The position numbers were made by a program, and so were the translations under genes. This document shows positions 26,415-34,899 of a DNA stretch of 64,000 bases, one piece after another (the first letter of the stretch is position 1; each line of letters begins with the position of its first letter). The notes beneath the pieces are model-generated. The model saw only the letters and a program-made list of their open reading frames with translations. It ran no database searches and was not told where the DNA came from. This DNA comes from an uncultured Bacteroidales bacterium. GTDB lineage: Bacteria; Bacteroidota; Bacteroidia; Bacteroidales; UBA932. The stretch lies in assembly GCA_900541925.1 (NCBI GenBank), contig UQMB01000008.1, positions 50,775 to 114,774 on the forward strand, in the 5' to 3' direction.

Positions 26415-26508
26415 GGCGATTACTTGAATTATGTTCCGAGTGTAAAGTTAAGTAGATTTTTCATAATGCAAAATAAACTTTGCAATACTATTTGTTTTCT
26501 TCCTTAGT

Positions 26509-27040
26509 ATGTAAGCGTCTCCGCGGTTACGTCTTCCGGCATGGCCAGGAGACCAAGGCTTACTGGCTCTTCAACGACCTGAGGCTTGGTGAAAGCAAAC
26601 ATCTTGACGGTATCTACTACGTTGACGGACAGGCCTGTTATCTGTCCGGCTCTAAAATCAAGGACAAGGAAGGAAAACCGGAGTTGCAGATCCTTGTCTC
26701 GTACTGTAATGCAGAGGAAGCTCTTGACATGTACAAACTTAGGTGGCAGGTGGAGACGATGTTCAAGGGCATGAAATCAAGCGGCTTCGATATCGAAGGC
26801 TCCCACGTCCGTGACCATGCGCGTATGTCCAATCTCTTTGCCATCATCATGATTGCCTATGTCTGGTGCTACCTCGTTGGAATCTACATTCATCAAAACA
26901 TCAAACCGATAAAGGTCCTGAAGCACAAGCGGCGGGCTGTAAGCCTGTTCAAGTACGGACTGGACTACATCTTCCAGTGCCTTGTGAACCACACCAACCG
27001 CTATCGAATCAATGTTTTCAAATTTTTGTCATATACTTAG
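26509..27040 (+). pseudogene. IS4-family transposase, C-terminal fragment
   Basis: About 175 residues of the C-terminal half of an IS4-type DDE transposase. They include the Y-x2-R-x3-E-x6-K signature YKLRWQVETMFKGMK with the third catalytic Glu, then SGFDIEGSHV and KPIKVLKHKRRAVSLFKYGLD. The N-terminal half with the two Asp residues is missing, so the element cannot move itself. It belongs to a different IS4 subgroup from the fragment at 53313. The left junction is near 26505; the right end of the element is not recognisable. Confidence 0.85.
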
Positions 27041-27106
27041 TTACATGATAAAAATTCCAATAGTTATAGTATATTTGTTGGCAGACAAACCATAATTTCT
27101 TCGGAT

Positions 27107-28000
27107 ATGAAACACCTGTTCTCGGCTTTGTTTATCCTGCTTCCGGGTGCCCTTCTCCACGCCCAGGAACACGGCTTTGAGTTTATTTCCAATCACATCT
27201 ATCTGAATGCGGAAGTGAACGGTAAGCCTGCAAGATTGGTTTTCGATACTGGTTCCTCTGATGTATATCTGGACAGTACCTGGCTTTCTGAAAGCGGAAT
27301 CAAGTTTGCACAGATGGGTAAAGCGATGGTACGGGGAGCAGGAAATGAAGCCAAGAAAACGACTCTTGTCTTCTCCGGTGTCAATATCTCGATGAGTGGG
27401 AGGCAATACGCTCCCCAGATGGTCCCTGTCATTGATTTGCGCGCCATCCTTGGTGACACTGCCGATGGAATCTTCGGCCTTAAAGATCTGAAAGAGAAGG
27501 TTATTGCCATTGATTATGAGAATGGAAAATTAACGCTGGCGGATAAGCTCACCTCGGCTCAGACAGAGGGCTTTTCGCGCATTCCGATAGAGACGGACCC
27601 GAACCGTCCGGGAAAGATTCTCGTCCCCATTGAGGTTACAGTTACTCCGGATAAAGCTATTTCCGGCAAGGCACTGCTGGACACCGGCTCAGGCAAGGGC
27701 CTCGAATTCACCAGCAAGGCCGCTGCCAAATATGGATTGGACAAGATTCAGGACAAGACTCCATTCTACTACAAGCATGGTGGTGTGGGCGGAGAATCAG
27801 CCGGTTATGAGTTTGCTGCCGATAAAGTGACTGCGGCCAATGTCCTGTTATCCCAAGGCAAAGCCCGGTACAGCACAGACAAAGCAGGCGCGATGGCAAG
27901 CGATGAGTATATAGCTGTCGCAGGAAATGAAATATGGCAGCATTTTACCATCATCATCGACCTGAACAAGTCTGTTTTATTCCTGAAGGAAAACCGATAA
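27107..28000 (+). CDS. Secreted retropepsin-like aspartyl protease family protein
   Basis: 297 residues with a signal peptide (MKHLFSALFILLPGALLHAQ). There are two aspartyl-protease half-sites: VFDTGSSDVYLD near residue 46 and ALLDTGSGKGLEF near residue 190. This is the two-lobed clan AA pattern seen in many Bacteroidota periplasmic proteins. Both catalytic Asp residues are in DTGS. Probably exported; substrate unknown. It stands alone between the IS4 tail and a 38-bp repeat, and looks intact inside an otherwise degraded stretch. Confidence 0.85.
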   Translation: MKHLFSALFILLPGALLHAQEHGFEFISNHIYLNAEVNGKPARLVFDTGSSDVYLDSTWLSESGIKFAQMGKAMVRGAGNEAKKTTLVFSGVNISMSGRQYAPQMVPVIDLRAILGDTADGIFGLKDLKEKVIAIDYENGKLTLADKLTSAQTEGFSRIPIETDPNRPGKILVPIEVTVTPDKAISGKALLDTGSGKGLEFTSKAAAKYGLDKIQDKTPFYYKHGGVGGESAGYEFAADKVTAANVLLSQGKARYSTDKAGAMASDEYIAVAGNEIWQHFTIIIDLNKSVLFLKENR

Positions 28001-28012
28001 ATTTACCTTTAT

Positions 28013-28050
28013 CGAACAAGGTACCCCGACCGTCAGCGATGCTGTGGCCG
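28013..28050 (+). repeat. 38-bp direct repeat, copy 1
   Basis: Matches 29989-30026 at 33 of 38 positions. It begins CGAACA, then 5 different bases, then 27 identical bases starting CCCCGACCGTCAGCGATG. Contains an inner CAGC-GAT-GCTG hairpin. It lies 13 bases after the protease stop. Confidence 0.85.
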
Positions 28051-28059
28051 GGCAGTTAG

Positions 28060-28791
28060 TTCTACCTCACCTATAGGATTGCGAAATCGCCGATTTCGCA
28101 ATCTTTGAGTTGGACGCACTACATCCGGCTGATGAGAATTTCTGATCCTGATGAAAGACGTTTCTACGAGATAGAGGCGGCAAATAATAACTGGAGCGTC
28201 CGAGAGCTCAACCGACAGTTTGACTCTGCCCTCTATCAACGCTTGGCCTTAAGCCGAGATAAAGAGGCTGTCAAAGAACTGGCTATCAAGGGACAAACAA
28301 TCGAGAAGCCGGAGGACATTTTGAAAGATCCTTATGTTCTGGAGTTCACAGGACTCCCTGAACTCCCACAATACACATAGAGCAAACTTGAGCAGCGCCT
28401 TATTGATGAATTGCAGACTTTCCTTCTCGAACTTGGAAAGGGATTCTCTTTTGTCGGGAGACAGCAGCGAATCACTATCGATGAAGATCATTACTTTGTG
28501 GATCTTGTCTTCTACAATCGATTCCTGCGGGCGTTTGTTCTCGTAGATCTCAAAATCGGCCAGCTGAAGCACCAAGATCTCGGGCAGATGCAGATGTACG
28601 TTCACTATTATGATCGTTTCGTGAAGATGCCTGACGAGAACAAAACCATTGGAATCATCCTCTGCCGCGACAAGAAAGACGCCCTGGTTGAGATCACGCT
28701 CCCGGACGAAACCAATCCCATCTTTGCCAGCAAGTATCAGACTGTGCTACCGAACAAGGAAGAACTGAAGGCCTTGATTGAGAAGCGGTGA
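28060..28791 (+). pseudogene. DUF1016 (YhcG-like) PDDEXK nuclease domain protein, 5'-truncated with in-frame amber codon
   Basis: The frame reads YIRLMRISDPDERRFYEIEAA..., through WSVRELNRQFDSALYQRLALS, to GLPELPQYT. It then meets TAG at 28378-28380 and continues in the same frame with SKLEQRLIDELQTFLLELGK, DEDHYFVDLVFYNRFLR, FVLVDLKIGQLKHQDLGQMQMYV to a normal stop at 28791. The nuclease core (VDLVFYN, LVDLKIG) is intact. The interrupted position is usually Glu in this family, so a GAG to TAG change is likely. The N-terminus is lost upstream of about 28060, where a stop occurs. The family is linked to defence islands. Confidence 0.87.
28077..28103. repeat. 27-base palindrome inside the DUF1016 remnant
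   Basis: A 13-bp perfect inverted repeat GATTGCGAAATCG / CGATTTCGCAATC with a single C at the centre. It lies near the truncated 5' end of the remnant and may mark a former junction or be chance in coding sequence. Confidence 0.7.
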
Positions 28792-28914
28792 GTATTATTC
28801 TCTAAGGTTATCACGCCGGATACCGCGAGTTTGATGGATAGACACTCACGACTTACTGACGAGCGTCGTACTCCACATAATCCGGATTGTGTAAAGCGGA
28901 AGCAGGCGCCGCTC

Positions 28915-29052
28915 TCAGCGATTGATGGGGTATAGATCGCTGGCCGTGCCGACGGCCAGATAGTTCCAGAGCTTGTCGGGATTCTTCCCCCTTCCCCGGC
29001 GAGTAAGATATATCTTCGTGAGAAGGCGATATCGGTCCTGCGGATCTTCCAT
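28915..29052 (-). CDS. Possible 45-residue orphan ORF
   Basis: In the gap 28792-29228 the only protein-like reading is this minus-strand ORF, MEDPQDRYRLLTKIYLTRRG followed by a basic stretch and KLWNYLAVGTASDLYPINR. It reads like the C-terminal tail of a longer protein. Frames upstream are closed by a stop about 30 codons before the ATG. I do not recognise the family and the call is weak. The rest of the gap shows nothing I can support. Confidence 0.3.
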   Translation of the reverse strand: MEDPQDRYRLLTKIYLTRRGRGKNPDKLWNYLAVGTASDLYPINR

Positions 29053-29228
29053 CCAGCCGCAGCCGGATCTCCAGGACTCCAATCGTGGCTTTCTCTGTGG
29101 GAATGAGGAGGAATTTCAGTATCTTTGCTAGTTGATGAATCGGAATTGTACGTGTTGAATCAATTCCTGCAGATTTTTGATAGTTTTTCGCGGGCTATGT
29201 TGTCTAACGGGTGTAGATTCGATTGAAA

Positions 29229-29611
29229 ATGGATAACAAGGAACAAGCATTTGCCCAATTGGTCCGGGAGCATAAGAGCACCTCTACTCGGTGTGCTATA
29301 TGTTCTCGGAGGACTCGGATGAGATTGACGACCTCTTCCAAGAGATTCTGGCCAGGCTCTGGAATGGGTACGATTCTTTCCGCGCGGAATCCGATGTCCG
29401 GACCTGGATTTATCGTGTGGCGCTTAACTGCTGCCTCAATGCTGACAAGAAAAAGAAGCGTTTGGCCGTTGAGCGTGTGCCGCTGAGCGTGGACATCGAC
29501 CCGTTTGAGGATATGGACGACCGGGCACTGCAAACCAAGCGCCGGTTGAAATCCTGCGATGACATCATCCTGCGCCTGCAAATGAAGGAAGATGACCCTC
29601 AAAACAATTGA
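29229..29611 (+). pseudogene. ECF RNA polymerase sigma factor, frameshifted and lacking region 4
   Basis: Starts MDNKEQAFAQLVREHKST, the usual Bacteroidota opening. A single missing base near 29281-29284 shifts the frame. The sequence then continues in the other frame as YSVCYMFSEDSDEIDDLFQE, ILARLWNGYDSFRAESDVRT and WIYRVALNCCLNADKKKKR, which is region 2. Region 4 (promoter -35 recognition) is absent: after DIILRLQ the protein ends MKEDDPQNN. So both a frameshift and a 3' deletion are present and it is unlikely to work. Confidence 0.85.
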
Positions 29612-29616
29612 CGGAA

Positions 29617-29976
29617 ATGGAAGATTATATCCTCAGAGAAATTGACCGCCTGGGCGAGATGCTACTGATGATTGCCCGGAAGCTGGGCCTTGTGGACGGT
29701 GATACGCCGGATTATTCCCTGGCAGATGTAAAAGATGAATTTGACAAGGCCGGTTTTCCGCTTGACCTGGATGCGCTCCTGCTGCAGGAGAAACCCGTCT
29801 GGTATCTGGTGGAAACCGAGAATATTTCAGACCACGGTCTGGAAACGTTCATCGAGATTCTCTTCCATTCAGACCTTGATGGAGATAAGAAGGCGGCGCT
29901 TCTGAATGACGCCATGGCCTACTTGGATGGCAAAGGGTATTTCTCCTTCAGGCTTCATTCACTGTACAACAGGTAG
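29617..29976 (+). CDS. Uncharacterised 119-residue protein
   Basis: Family not named. Start at the ATG at 29617 (MEDYILREIDRLGEMLLMIA) is preferred over the in-frame TTG at 29608. The protein is acidic and mostly helical, with no signal or membrane helix. I have a sense of similar small proteins beginning MEDYILREID in Bacteroidota, but no function. It follows the broken sigma factor by 5 bases, and a repeat starts 12 bases after its stop. Confidence 0.65.
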   Translation: MEDYILREIDRLGEMLLMIARKLGLVDGDTPDYSLADVKDEFDKAGFPLDLDALLLQEKPVWYLVETENISDHGLETFIEILFHSDLDGDKKAALLNDAMAYLDGKGYFSFRLHSLYNR

Positions 29977-29988
29977 ATTCACATTAAA

Positions 29989-30026
29989 CGAACAGAACTC
30001 CCCGACCGTCAGCGATGCTGTGGCCG
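29989..30026 (+). repeat. 38-bp direct repeat, copy 2
   Basis: Second copy of 28013-28050. Here CCCGAC can also pair with GTCGGG about 20 bases downstream (30030-30035). Like copy 1 it starts 12-13 bases after a stop codon. Confidence 0.85.
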
Positions 30027-30136
30027 TTGTCGGGAAGTATAATCATAGCACAAGTTCATTTTGGGTTTCCGATGGCAAATTGGGGAGAATATGTAAAAAT
30101 CAAAACTGGGCGGAAGCGGGAAATCTGTGGGGCCTT

Positions 30137-30178
30137 TTGAAAAAGCAAATGCCCTCGGAGTGTCTCCAAGGGCATTTG
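30137..30178 (-). terminator. Terminator for tRNA-Cys
   Basis: Stem CAAATGCCCTxGGAG / CTCCxAGGGCATTTG (30146-30178) followed on the minus strand by CTTTTTC. It starts 2 bases after the tRNA 3' end. Confidence 0.85.
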
Positions 30179-30180
30179 TG

Positions 30181-30251
30181 AGGTGCGTAGCGGAATCGAA
30201 CCACTGTGACAGGTTTTGCAGACCTGCGCCTGACCACTCGGCCAACGCACC
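30181..30251 (-). tRNA. tRNA-Cys (GCA)
   Basis: A 71-base cloverleaf. Acceptor GGTGCGT pairs with ACGCACC, discriminator is U as expected for Cys, and CCA is not encoded. Anticodon stem CAGGT/ACCTG encloses CTGCAAA with anticodon GCA. T-arm contains GGTTCGATTCC. Confidence 0.97.
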
Positions 30252-30262
30252 GTTGCGGAATG

Positions 30263-30293
30263 CAAATATACGCCATTTTTCTGAAAGCACAAG
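30263..30293 (-). promoter_or_regulatory. Bacteroidota promoter for tRNA-Cys
   Basis: On the minus strand CTTG (30290-30293), exactly 19 bases, then TATATTTG (30263-30270). The tRNA begins 12 bases downstream. Confidence 0.75.
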
Positions 30294-30314
30294 GCCGTTT
30301 CTGAAACATTTTCG

Positions 30315-30322
30315 TATATTTG
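30315..30322 (+). promoter_or_regulatory. Candidate -7 box for the plug-domain lipoprotein gene
   Basis: TATATTTG lies 22 bases before the ATG at 30345. No TTTG at 18-21 bases upstream. Confidence 0.4.
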
Positions 30323-30344
30323 AGGAAACTAATGACAGTCTGCG

Positions 30345-30809
30345 ATGAAAAGAACTTTACTATTGGCGGCCGCCGCTCTGATCGCCGTCTCCTGCGGCAC
30401 CTCACATAGGGCGTCTGATTTCGCCCGGGCCCATGATCCGGACGAGGAATATGTCAACACCGGCTACGGCAAGGTCAGAAAGAGGGACTCAGCCTCTTCC
30501 GTGTCCAGCATAGAAGTGAAGCAAGGCTCCGGCTACAGCGACATCTATGAGTATCTCAAGGGCCGCGTCCCCGGACTTGTAGTCAACGGGACATCCATAA
30601 CGATCCGCGGCATCAACTCGATAATGGGGAGCAATGAGCCGCTGATACTGGTGGACAGCATAGAGATGGACGACATCAGCCACATCCAGCCGGACATGGT
30701 GGAGAGGGTCGATGTCCTCAAGGACGCCTCCTCTACGGCGCTATATGGTGTGCGCGGCGCCAACGGGGTGATTCTCATCACGACACGCAAGACACTCGAC
30801 AGAAAATGA
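30345..30809 (+). CDS. Lipoprotein with stand-alone TonB-receptor plug domain
   Basis: 154 residues: lipoprotein signal MKRTLLLAAAALIAVSCGTS, a short linker, then a SusC-type plug domain (YEYLKGRVPGLVVNG, SITIRGINSI, EPLILVDSIEM, VERVDVLKDASSTALYGVRG, ANGVILITTRK). No barrel follows. In full receptors this domain gates the barrel, so a free lipid-anchored plug is an odd architecture, though I believe it occurs in Bacteroidales. It overlaps the HAD hydrolase by 4 bases. Confidence 0.88.
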   Translation: MKRTLLLAAAALIAVSCGTSHRASDFARAHDPDEEYVNTGYGKVRKRDSASSVSSIEVKQGSGYSDIYEYLKGRVPGLVVNGTSITIRGINSIMGSNEPLILVDSIEMDDISHIQPDMVERVDVLKDASSTALYGVRGANGVILITTRKTLDRK

Positions 30810-31414
30810 TACACAATATCGTCTTCGACTTCGGTTCCGTCCTCGTCGACTGGAACCCTCACCACTTGTATGACCCGTATTTCAACGATCCGGAGAAGAC
30901 AGCGTATTTCCTTGAGAACATCTGCCCTTACAGCTGGAATGAGACCGTCGACGCGGGCCGGCCGACATCGGAGGCGATGGCAGAGAGGATAGCCCTCTAT
31001 CCCGAATGGGAGAAGGAGATCCGGATGTATTTCGGCGAGTGGATAGGGATGATGAACGGGCAGATTCCGGAGATGGAGGCTGTTGTGAAGGTCTTGAAGG
31101 CCCGTGGATATAGACTTTACGGCCTGTCCAACTGGTCGGCGGAGACTTTCCCGCTGATTCGCAGGGATTCAAGGCATTATCCGGTGTTCGACTGTCTGGA
31201 CGGCTATGTGATTTCCGGACAGGAGCACTGCAAGAAACCGGACGAGAAAATCTACCGGATTCTTCTGGACCGCTTCTCCCTGAAGCCGGACGAATGTCTG
31301 TTCATCGATGACAATCCTCAGAATGTGGCTGCGGCTGAGGCCTTAGGCATACACGGCCTGGTCTTTACTTCTGTCGAGCAGCTGAAGATGGACCTGCGGG
31401 TAATTCTGCGATGA
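30806..31414 (+). CDS. HAD-superfamily hydrolase (subfamily IA)
   Basis: 202 residues. Motif I is VFDFGSVLVDWNP (the nucleophile-plus-2 Asp is replaced by Gly-Ser, as in the YihX/HAD-IA-type group with VFDxGxVLxxW). Motif II is GLSNWS, the motif III lysine is near CKKPDEKIY, and motif IV is FIDDNPQNV. Likely a small-molecule phosphatase; YihX-type enzymes act on alpha-glucose-1-phosphate, which is one possibility. The last 50 bases overlap the convergent psd gene. Confidence 0.88.
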   Translation: MIHNIVFDFGSVLVDWNPHHLYDPYFNDPEKTAYFLENICPYSWNETVDAGRPTSEAMAERIALYPEWEKEIRMYFGEWIGMMNGQIPEMEAVVKVLKARGYRLYGLSNWSAETFPLIRRDSRHYPVFDCLDGYVISGQEHCKKPDEKIYRILLDRFSLKPDECLFIDDNPQNVAAAEALGIHGLVFTSVEQLKMDLRVILR

Positions 31415-32048
31415 CGCTCTCGCAGGCGCGGACATAATCCCCTATCGCGACTTTCAGTTCCGCGTCAAGCGGAAGGAAGAGGTCGATCCTGGATCCGAAT
31501 TTGATGATGCCGCATTGCTCCCCTGCCTTGACGGTGCTGCTGCGGTGCGCGTAGCAGACGATGCGGCGGGCGAATCCCCCGGCTATCTGCTTGAAAAAGA
31601 TTCTCTCCCCTCCTGGCAATGTCAGCCCGGTGCAGCTGTGCTCGTTCTCCTCAGAGGCTTTTGGCTTGAAGGCGAGCAGGTGCTTGCCCGGATAGTATTT
31701 GTAGTAGCTCACCTCACCATCGGCCGGCCAGAAGTTGGCGTGCACATCGAAAAAGTTCATGTACACCGAAACCTGGATGCATTCGCACTTGAGGTACTCT
31801 TTCTCAAATGTCTTCTCGATGATTACGACCTTGCCGTCGGCGACGGAAGAAATCTTGTTCCCCGAGCCGTTGCAGTGCCGCTTCGGCACCCTGAAGAAGA
31901 ATGTCTGCCAGACGCAGAACCACAACAGCAGCGCCAGCAGCGGCCACACCAGCCAGCTGATATGCACGAAGCAGACAAGTGCGGCGGCGGCAACGATGCT
32001 CAACCCATATACAAGGGCGACAGTGCCCCGTGAGTTCCTGTCAATCAT
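31365..32048 (-). CDS. psd: Phosphatidylserine decarboxylase proenzyme (short type)
   Basis: Converts phosphatidylserine to phosphatidylethanolamine using a pyruvoyl cofactor made by self-cleavage. It has 227 residues with two N-terminal helices (residues 10-50). Core motifs are VSVYMNFFDVHANFWPADG, LLAFKPKASEENEHS and the cleavage site IIKFGSRIDLFLP, where the Gly-Ser bond is cut. It overlaps cdsA by 4 bases and the convergent HAD gene by 50 bases. Confidence 0.93.
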   Translation of the reverse strand: MIDRNSRGTVALVYGLSIVAAAALVCFVHISWLVWPLLALLLWFCVWQTFFFRVPKRHCNGSGNKISSVADGKVVIIEKTFEKEYLKCECIQVSVYMNFFDVHANFWPADGEVSYYKYYPGKHLLAFKPKASEENEHSCTGLTLPGGERIFFKQIAGGFARRIVCYAHRSSTVKAGEQCGIIKFGSRIDLFLPLDAELKVAIGDYVRACESVIAELPAGPSSAARQK

Positions 32049-32875
32049 ATGAGCCCGAACGCGAGCAGGTAGATCACTCCGAGCGGAATGCCGATAAGAC
32101 TGGAATCGAAGCGGTCAAGCATCCCACCGTGTCCGGGTATGCTGTTGCCGGAGTCCTTCACCCGGCAGCAGCGTTTCCACTCCGACTCGAAAAGATCCCC
32201 GCATACTCCTCCCAGGCAGATGACTATACCAAGCATTACGCTGTGAATCCATGAGTACGGAAGCCAGCCGAGCTTCCACATGACCAGAGCGACAACAACG
32301 CTGAACACCAGACCGCCCCAGAAGCCCCACCAGGACTTGTTCGGGGAAATCTCCGGCGCGAGTTTGCGCGCCCCGGCCTTCTGTCCGAGAATCGAGCCGA
32401 CGCAGTATGCGCCTACATCAGATACCCAGATGATGATGAAAAGCGGCAGGAGCCTCCATCCGTCGAATACTGGCCCGTCCATCACGAGGAGCGGGGACAG
32501 ACAGATAGGGAGAGCGATATATCCGAGTCCGGCGTAGATGAGCGCCACATCCGAATACCCTTCCCTCTCCGGGAAGAAGATGCAGGATACGGGAATCAGC
32601 AGCAGCGGGAACAGGGCGAGCAGGATGACCCTCGCCTCCCAGCCGAAGAACTGCGAGGCGGTGATGAGAATGAAAGCCGTGATGGCCGTAAGCAGGCCGA
32701 TTTTCTGCTGGATGCTGTACCTTTGCCCGAGCGTCATCGTGTAGAACTCGCGCAGTGCCGTGTATAAGATAATAAGGAACAGGGCACCGAAAAGTGTCCT
32801 GTCCCAAATCGTGCCGAAAACCATTACGACCAGGAAGACCAGACCCGCGAGGGTTCTCTTCAACAGATTATTCAT
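32045..32875 (-). CDS. cdsA: Phosphatidate cytidylyltransferase
   Basis: Makes CDP-diacylglycerol, the precursor for all phospholipids here (feeding Psd, the CDP-alcohol transferase and Cls). The family signature is present: SEWKRCCRVKDSG, IPGHGGMLDRFDS. About eight helices. I chose the ATG at 32875 ([16 protein letters not shown]), which overlaps the ftsH stop by 8 bases. An open frame extends 14 codons further upstream inside ftsH but looks unnatural ([11 protein letters not shown]). Confidence 0.93.
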   Translation of the reverse strand: MNNLLKRTLAGLVFLVVMVFGTIWDRTLFGALFLIILYTALREFYTMTLGQRYSIQQKIGLLTAITAFILITASQFFGWEARVILLALFPLLLIPVSCIFFPEREGYSDVALIYAGLGYIALPICLSPLLVMDGPVFDGWRLLPLFIIIWVSDVGAYCVGSILGQKAGARKLAPEISPNKSWWGFWGGLVFSVVVALVMWKLGWLPYSWIHSVMLGIVICLGGVCGDLFESEWKRCCRVKDSGNSIPGHGGMLDRFDSSLIGIPLGVIYLLAFGLI

Positions 32876-34865
32876 TGCTGTCTTTTTCGTTGTTGGTTTC
32901 TGTGTTCTTCTCTTCACCCTTGAGGCGGTCCTCGCCGTGTGTGCCGGCCTTAGGCCCGAAGAGTTTCTCGATGTCTTCCGAGGTGATGACTTCCTTCTCC
33001 ATCAGCATCTGCGCGAGCTTATCGAGCCCATCCCAGTTGTCCTTGAGGATCTTGGTCGTGCGTGCGGTCACCTCATCCACGAGGGCTTTCGCCTCTGAGT
33101 CTATGGTCTGGGCGGTCTTCTCGCTGTAAGGCTTGGTGATGTCGAAGCCGCTGTTGCCGCTTGAATCGTAGAATGACAGATTGCCGATCTTGTCGCTCAT
33201 GCCATAATATGTCACCATGGCGTAGGCCATCTTGGTCAGTTTCTCGAAGTCGTTCAGGGCTCCGGTGCAAGGGATGCCGTCGTTGACCAGCTCCTCCGCC
33301 ACGCGCCCGCCGACAAGGCAGCACATCTCGTCCATCATGTCTGATTTGGACATCATCACCTTCTCGTCCGGTAGGCTCCAGGTAAGGCCGAGCGCCTGCC
33401 CGCGAGGTATGATGGAGACTTTCAGTACAGGGTCGCAACCTGGCAGAAGCCATCCGGCAACCGCGTGTCCGGCCTCGTGATAGGCCGTGAGGCGCTTCTC
33501 GTCCGGAGACATTATCGTCTTCTTCCTTTCGATGCCGCCCACTACCCTGTCTACCGCGTCGATGAAGTCAGAGTTGTCGATTGTCTTCTTGTTTTTGCGA
33601 GCCGCCGTCAGGGCCGCTTCATTGCAGATGTTGGCTATGTCGGCGCCTGAGAATCCCGGAGTCTGTTTCGCGATTGCCTCCACGTCGAAGTCCGGCGAGA
33701 GCTTGAGCTTCTTGACATGGACCATGAATATCTCCTTGCGCTCATTGAGGTCCGGCAGAGTCACATGGATCTGACGGTCGAAGCGTCCCGCCCTGGTGAG
33801 AGCCTTGTCGAGGATATCGGCGCGGTTGGTGGCGGCAAGCACTATGACTCCGCTGTTGGTGTCGAAGCCGTCCATCTCCGTAAGAAGCTGGTTGAGAGTG
33901 TTCTCGCGCTCATCATTTGAGGAGAATCCCACATTCTTGCCTCTTGCGCGGCCGACTGCGTCAATCTCGTCGATGAACACTATGCACGGAGCCTTCTCCT
34001 TGGCCTGGGCGAACAGATCCCTGACCCTGCTTGCGCCCACTCCGACGAACATCTCTACGAAGTCAGAGCCGCTGATGCTGAAGAACGGCACATTGGCCTC
34101 TCCCGCGACAGCCTTGGCGAGCAGTGTCTTGCCGGTGCCCGGAGGGCCCACGAGCAGTGCTCCCTTAGGGATTTTACCGCCCAAGGTAGTATATTTGGCC
34201 GGGTTCTTGAGGAAGTCCACTATCTCCATCACTTCCTCCTTGGCGCCGTAGAGTCCTGCGACATCCTTGAAAGTAACGTTCACCTTGTCCTTGTCCGTGA
34301 GCTTGCCCGTAGCCTTCCCGACATTGAACGGGTTCATCCCGCCACCGCCGCCATTGCCGCCGCCCATCTGTCTGGACATGGAACGGAACATCCACGCGTA
34401 GAGAAGCAGGAGAATCGCGATCGGGAGCACCCATTCGAGTATGCCGCCCCATATATTGGTCTCGTTCTCAATGTAGAGCTTGACCTTCGAGCTTTCCTGC
34501 AGCCCGGTGTTCAGTTCGCTTATCTCAGTTTCCGGATCGAACTTGGTCGAGGTCAGGAAGAAGAACTGCGGGGATTTCTTCGGCAGTTTGCCCTCCGGGA
34601 AAAGACTGGCATATTTACCGAGACGGTCCGGCCGTACGGTGATGTTTCCCTTGAAGTCGTTCCTTATGAAATGAATCTCGCTGATGTCGCCTTCGCGCGC
34701 CATCTCCTGGACCTGCGCCCATTCGATCTTGCTTGCGGGGGCGGAGCTGTTGTTCAGCAGCATCCAGCCTATGCTCGCAAGGAGTATGACATAGAGAATG
34801 GTCGAGAAGTTGATCCTGACTACTCTCTGGCCTTTGTTGTGCTTATTGTTTGGTTTTTGAGCCAT
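32868..34865 (-). CDS. ftsH: ATP-dependent zinc metalloprotease FtsH
   Basis: Membrane AAA+ protease that degrades misassembled membrane proteins and short-lived regulators. It has 665 residues: two membrane helices (about 21-37 and 143-160) around a periplasmic segment, a Gly-rich linker, Walker A GPPGTGKT (240-247), second region of homology [20 protein letters not shown], and the zinc site HEAGH near residue 463. The tail is charged. First gene of ftsH, cdsA, psd. Confidence 0.97.
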   Translation of the reverse strand: MAQKPNNKHNKGQRVVRINFSTILYVILLASIGWMLLNNSSAPASKIEWAQVQEMAREGDISEIHFIRNDFKGNITVRPDRLGKYASLFPEGKLPKKSPQFFFLTSTKFDPETEISELNTGLQESSKVKLYIENETNIWGGILEWVLPIAILLLLYAWMFRSMSRQMGGGNGGGGGMNPFNVGKATGKLTDKDKVNVTFKDVAGLYGAKEEVMEIVDFLKNPAKYTTLGGKIPKGALLVGPPGTGKTLLAKAVAGEANVPFFSISGSDFVEMFVGVGASRVRDLFAQAKEKAPCIVFIDEIDAVGRARGKNVGFSSNDERENTLNQLLTEMDGFDTNSGVIVLAATNRADILDKALTRAGRFDRQIHVTLPDLNERKEIFMVHVKKLKLSPDFDVEAIAKQTPGFSGADIANICNEAALTAARKNKKTIDNSDFIDAVDRVVGGIERKKTIMSPDEKRLTAYHEAGHAVAGWLLPGCDPVLKVSIIPRGQALGLTWSLPDEKVMMSKSDMMDEMCCLVGGRVAEELVNDGIPCTGALNDFEKLTKMAYAMVTYYGMSDKIGNLSFYDSSGNSGFDITKPYSEKTAQTIDSEAKALVDEVTARTTKILKDNWDGLDKLAQMLMEKEVITSEDIEKLFGPKAGTHGEDRLKGEEKNTETNNEKDSNE

Positions 34866-34879
34866 CGTTTATAAATTTG
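34849..34879 (+). promoter_or_regulatory. Bacteroidota promoter for birA
   Basis: TTTG at 34849-34852, 19 bases, TAAATTTG at 34872-34879. It overlaps the 5' end of ftsH. The birA ATG is 20 bases downstream. Confidence 0.65.
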
Positions 34880-34883
34880 CGGA

Positions 34884-34891
34884 CAAAGATA
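34884..34891 (-). promoter_or_regulatory. Candidate -7 box for ftsH
   Basis: TATCTTTG on the minus strand, 18 bases before the ATG at 34865. The partner TTTG is not clear. Divergent from and nearly overlapping the birA promoter. Confidence 0.45.
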
Positions 34892-34899
34892 CAACAAAA

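Noticed and set aside
28013..30026. Gene-cassette attC sites (integron-like array) explained by the 38-bp repeats
   Set aside because: The repeats follow genes and can form hairpins, but the conserved RYYYAAC/GTTRRRY ends are missing and no integron integrase is present.
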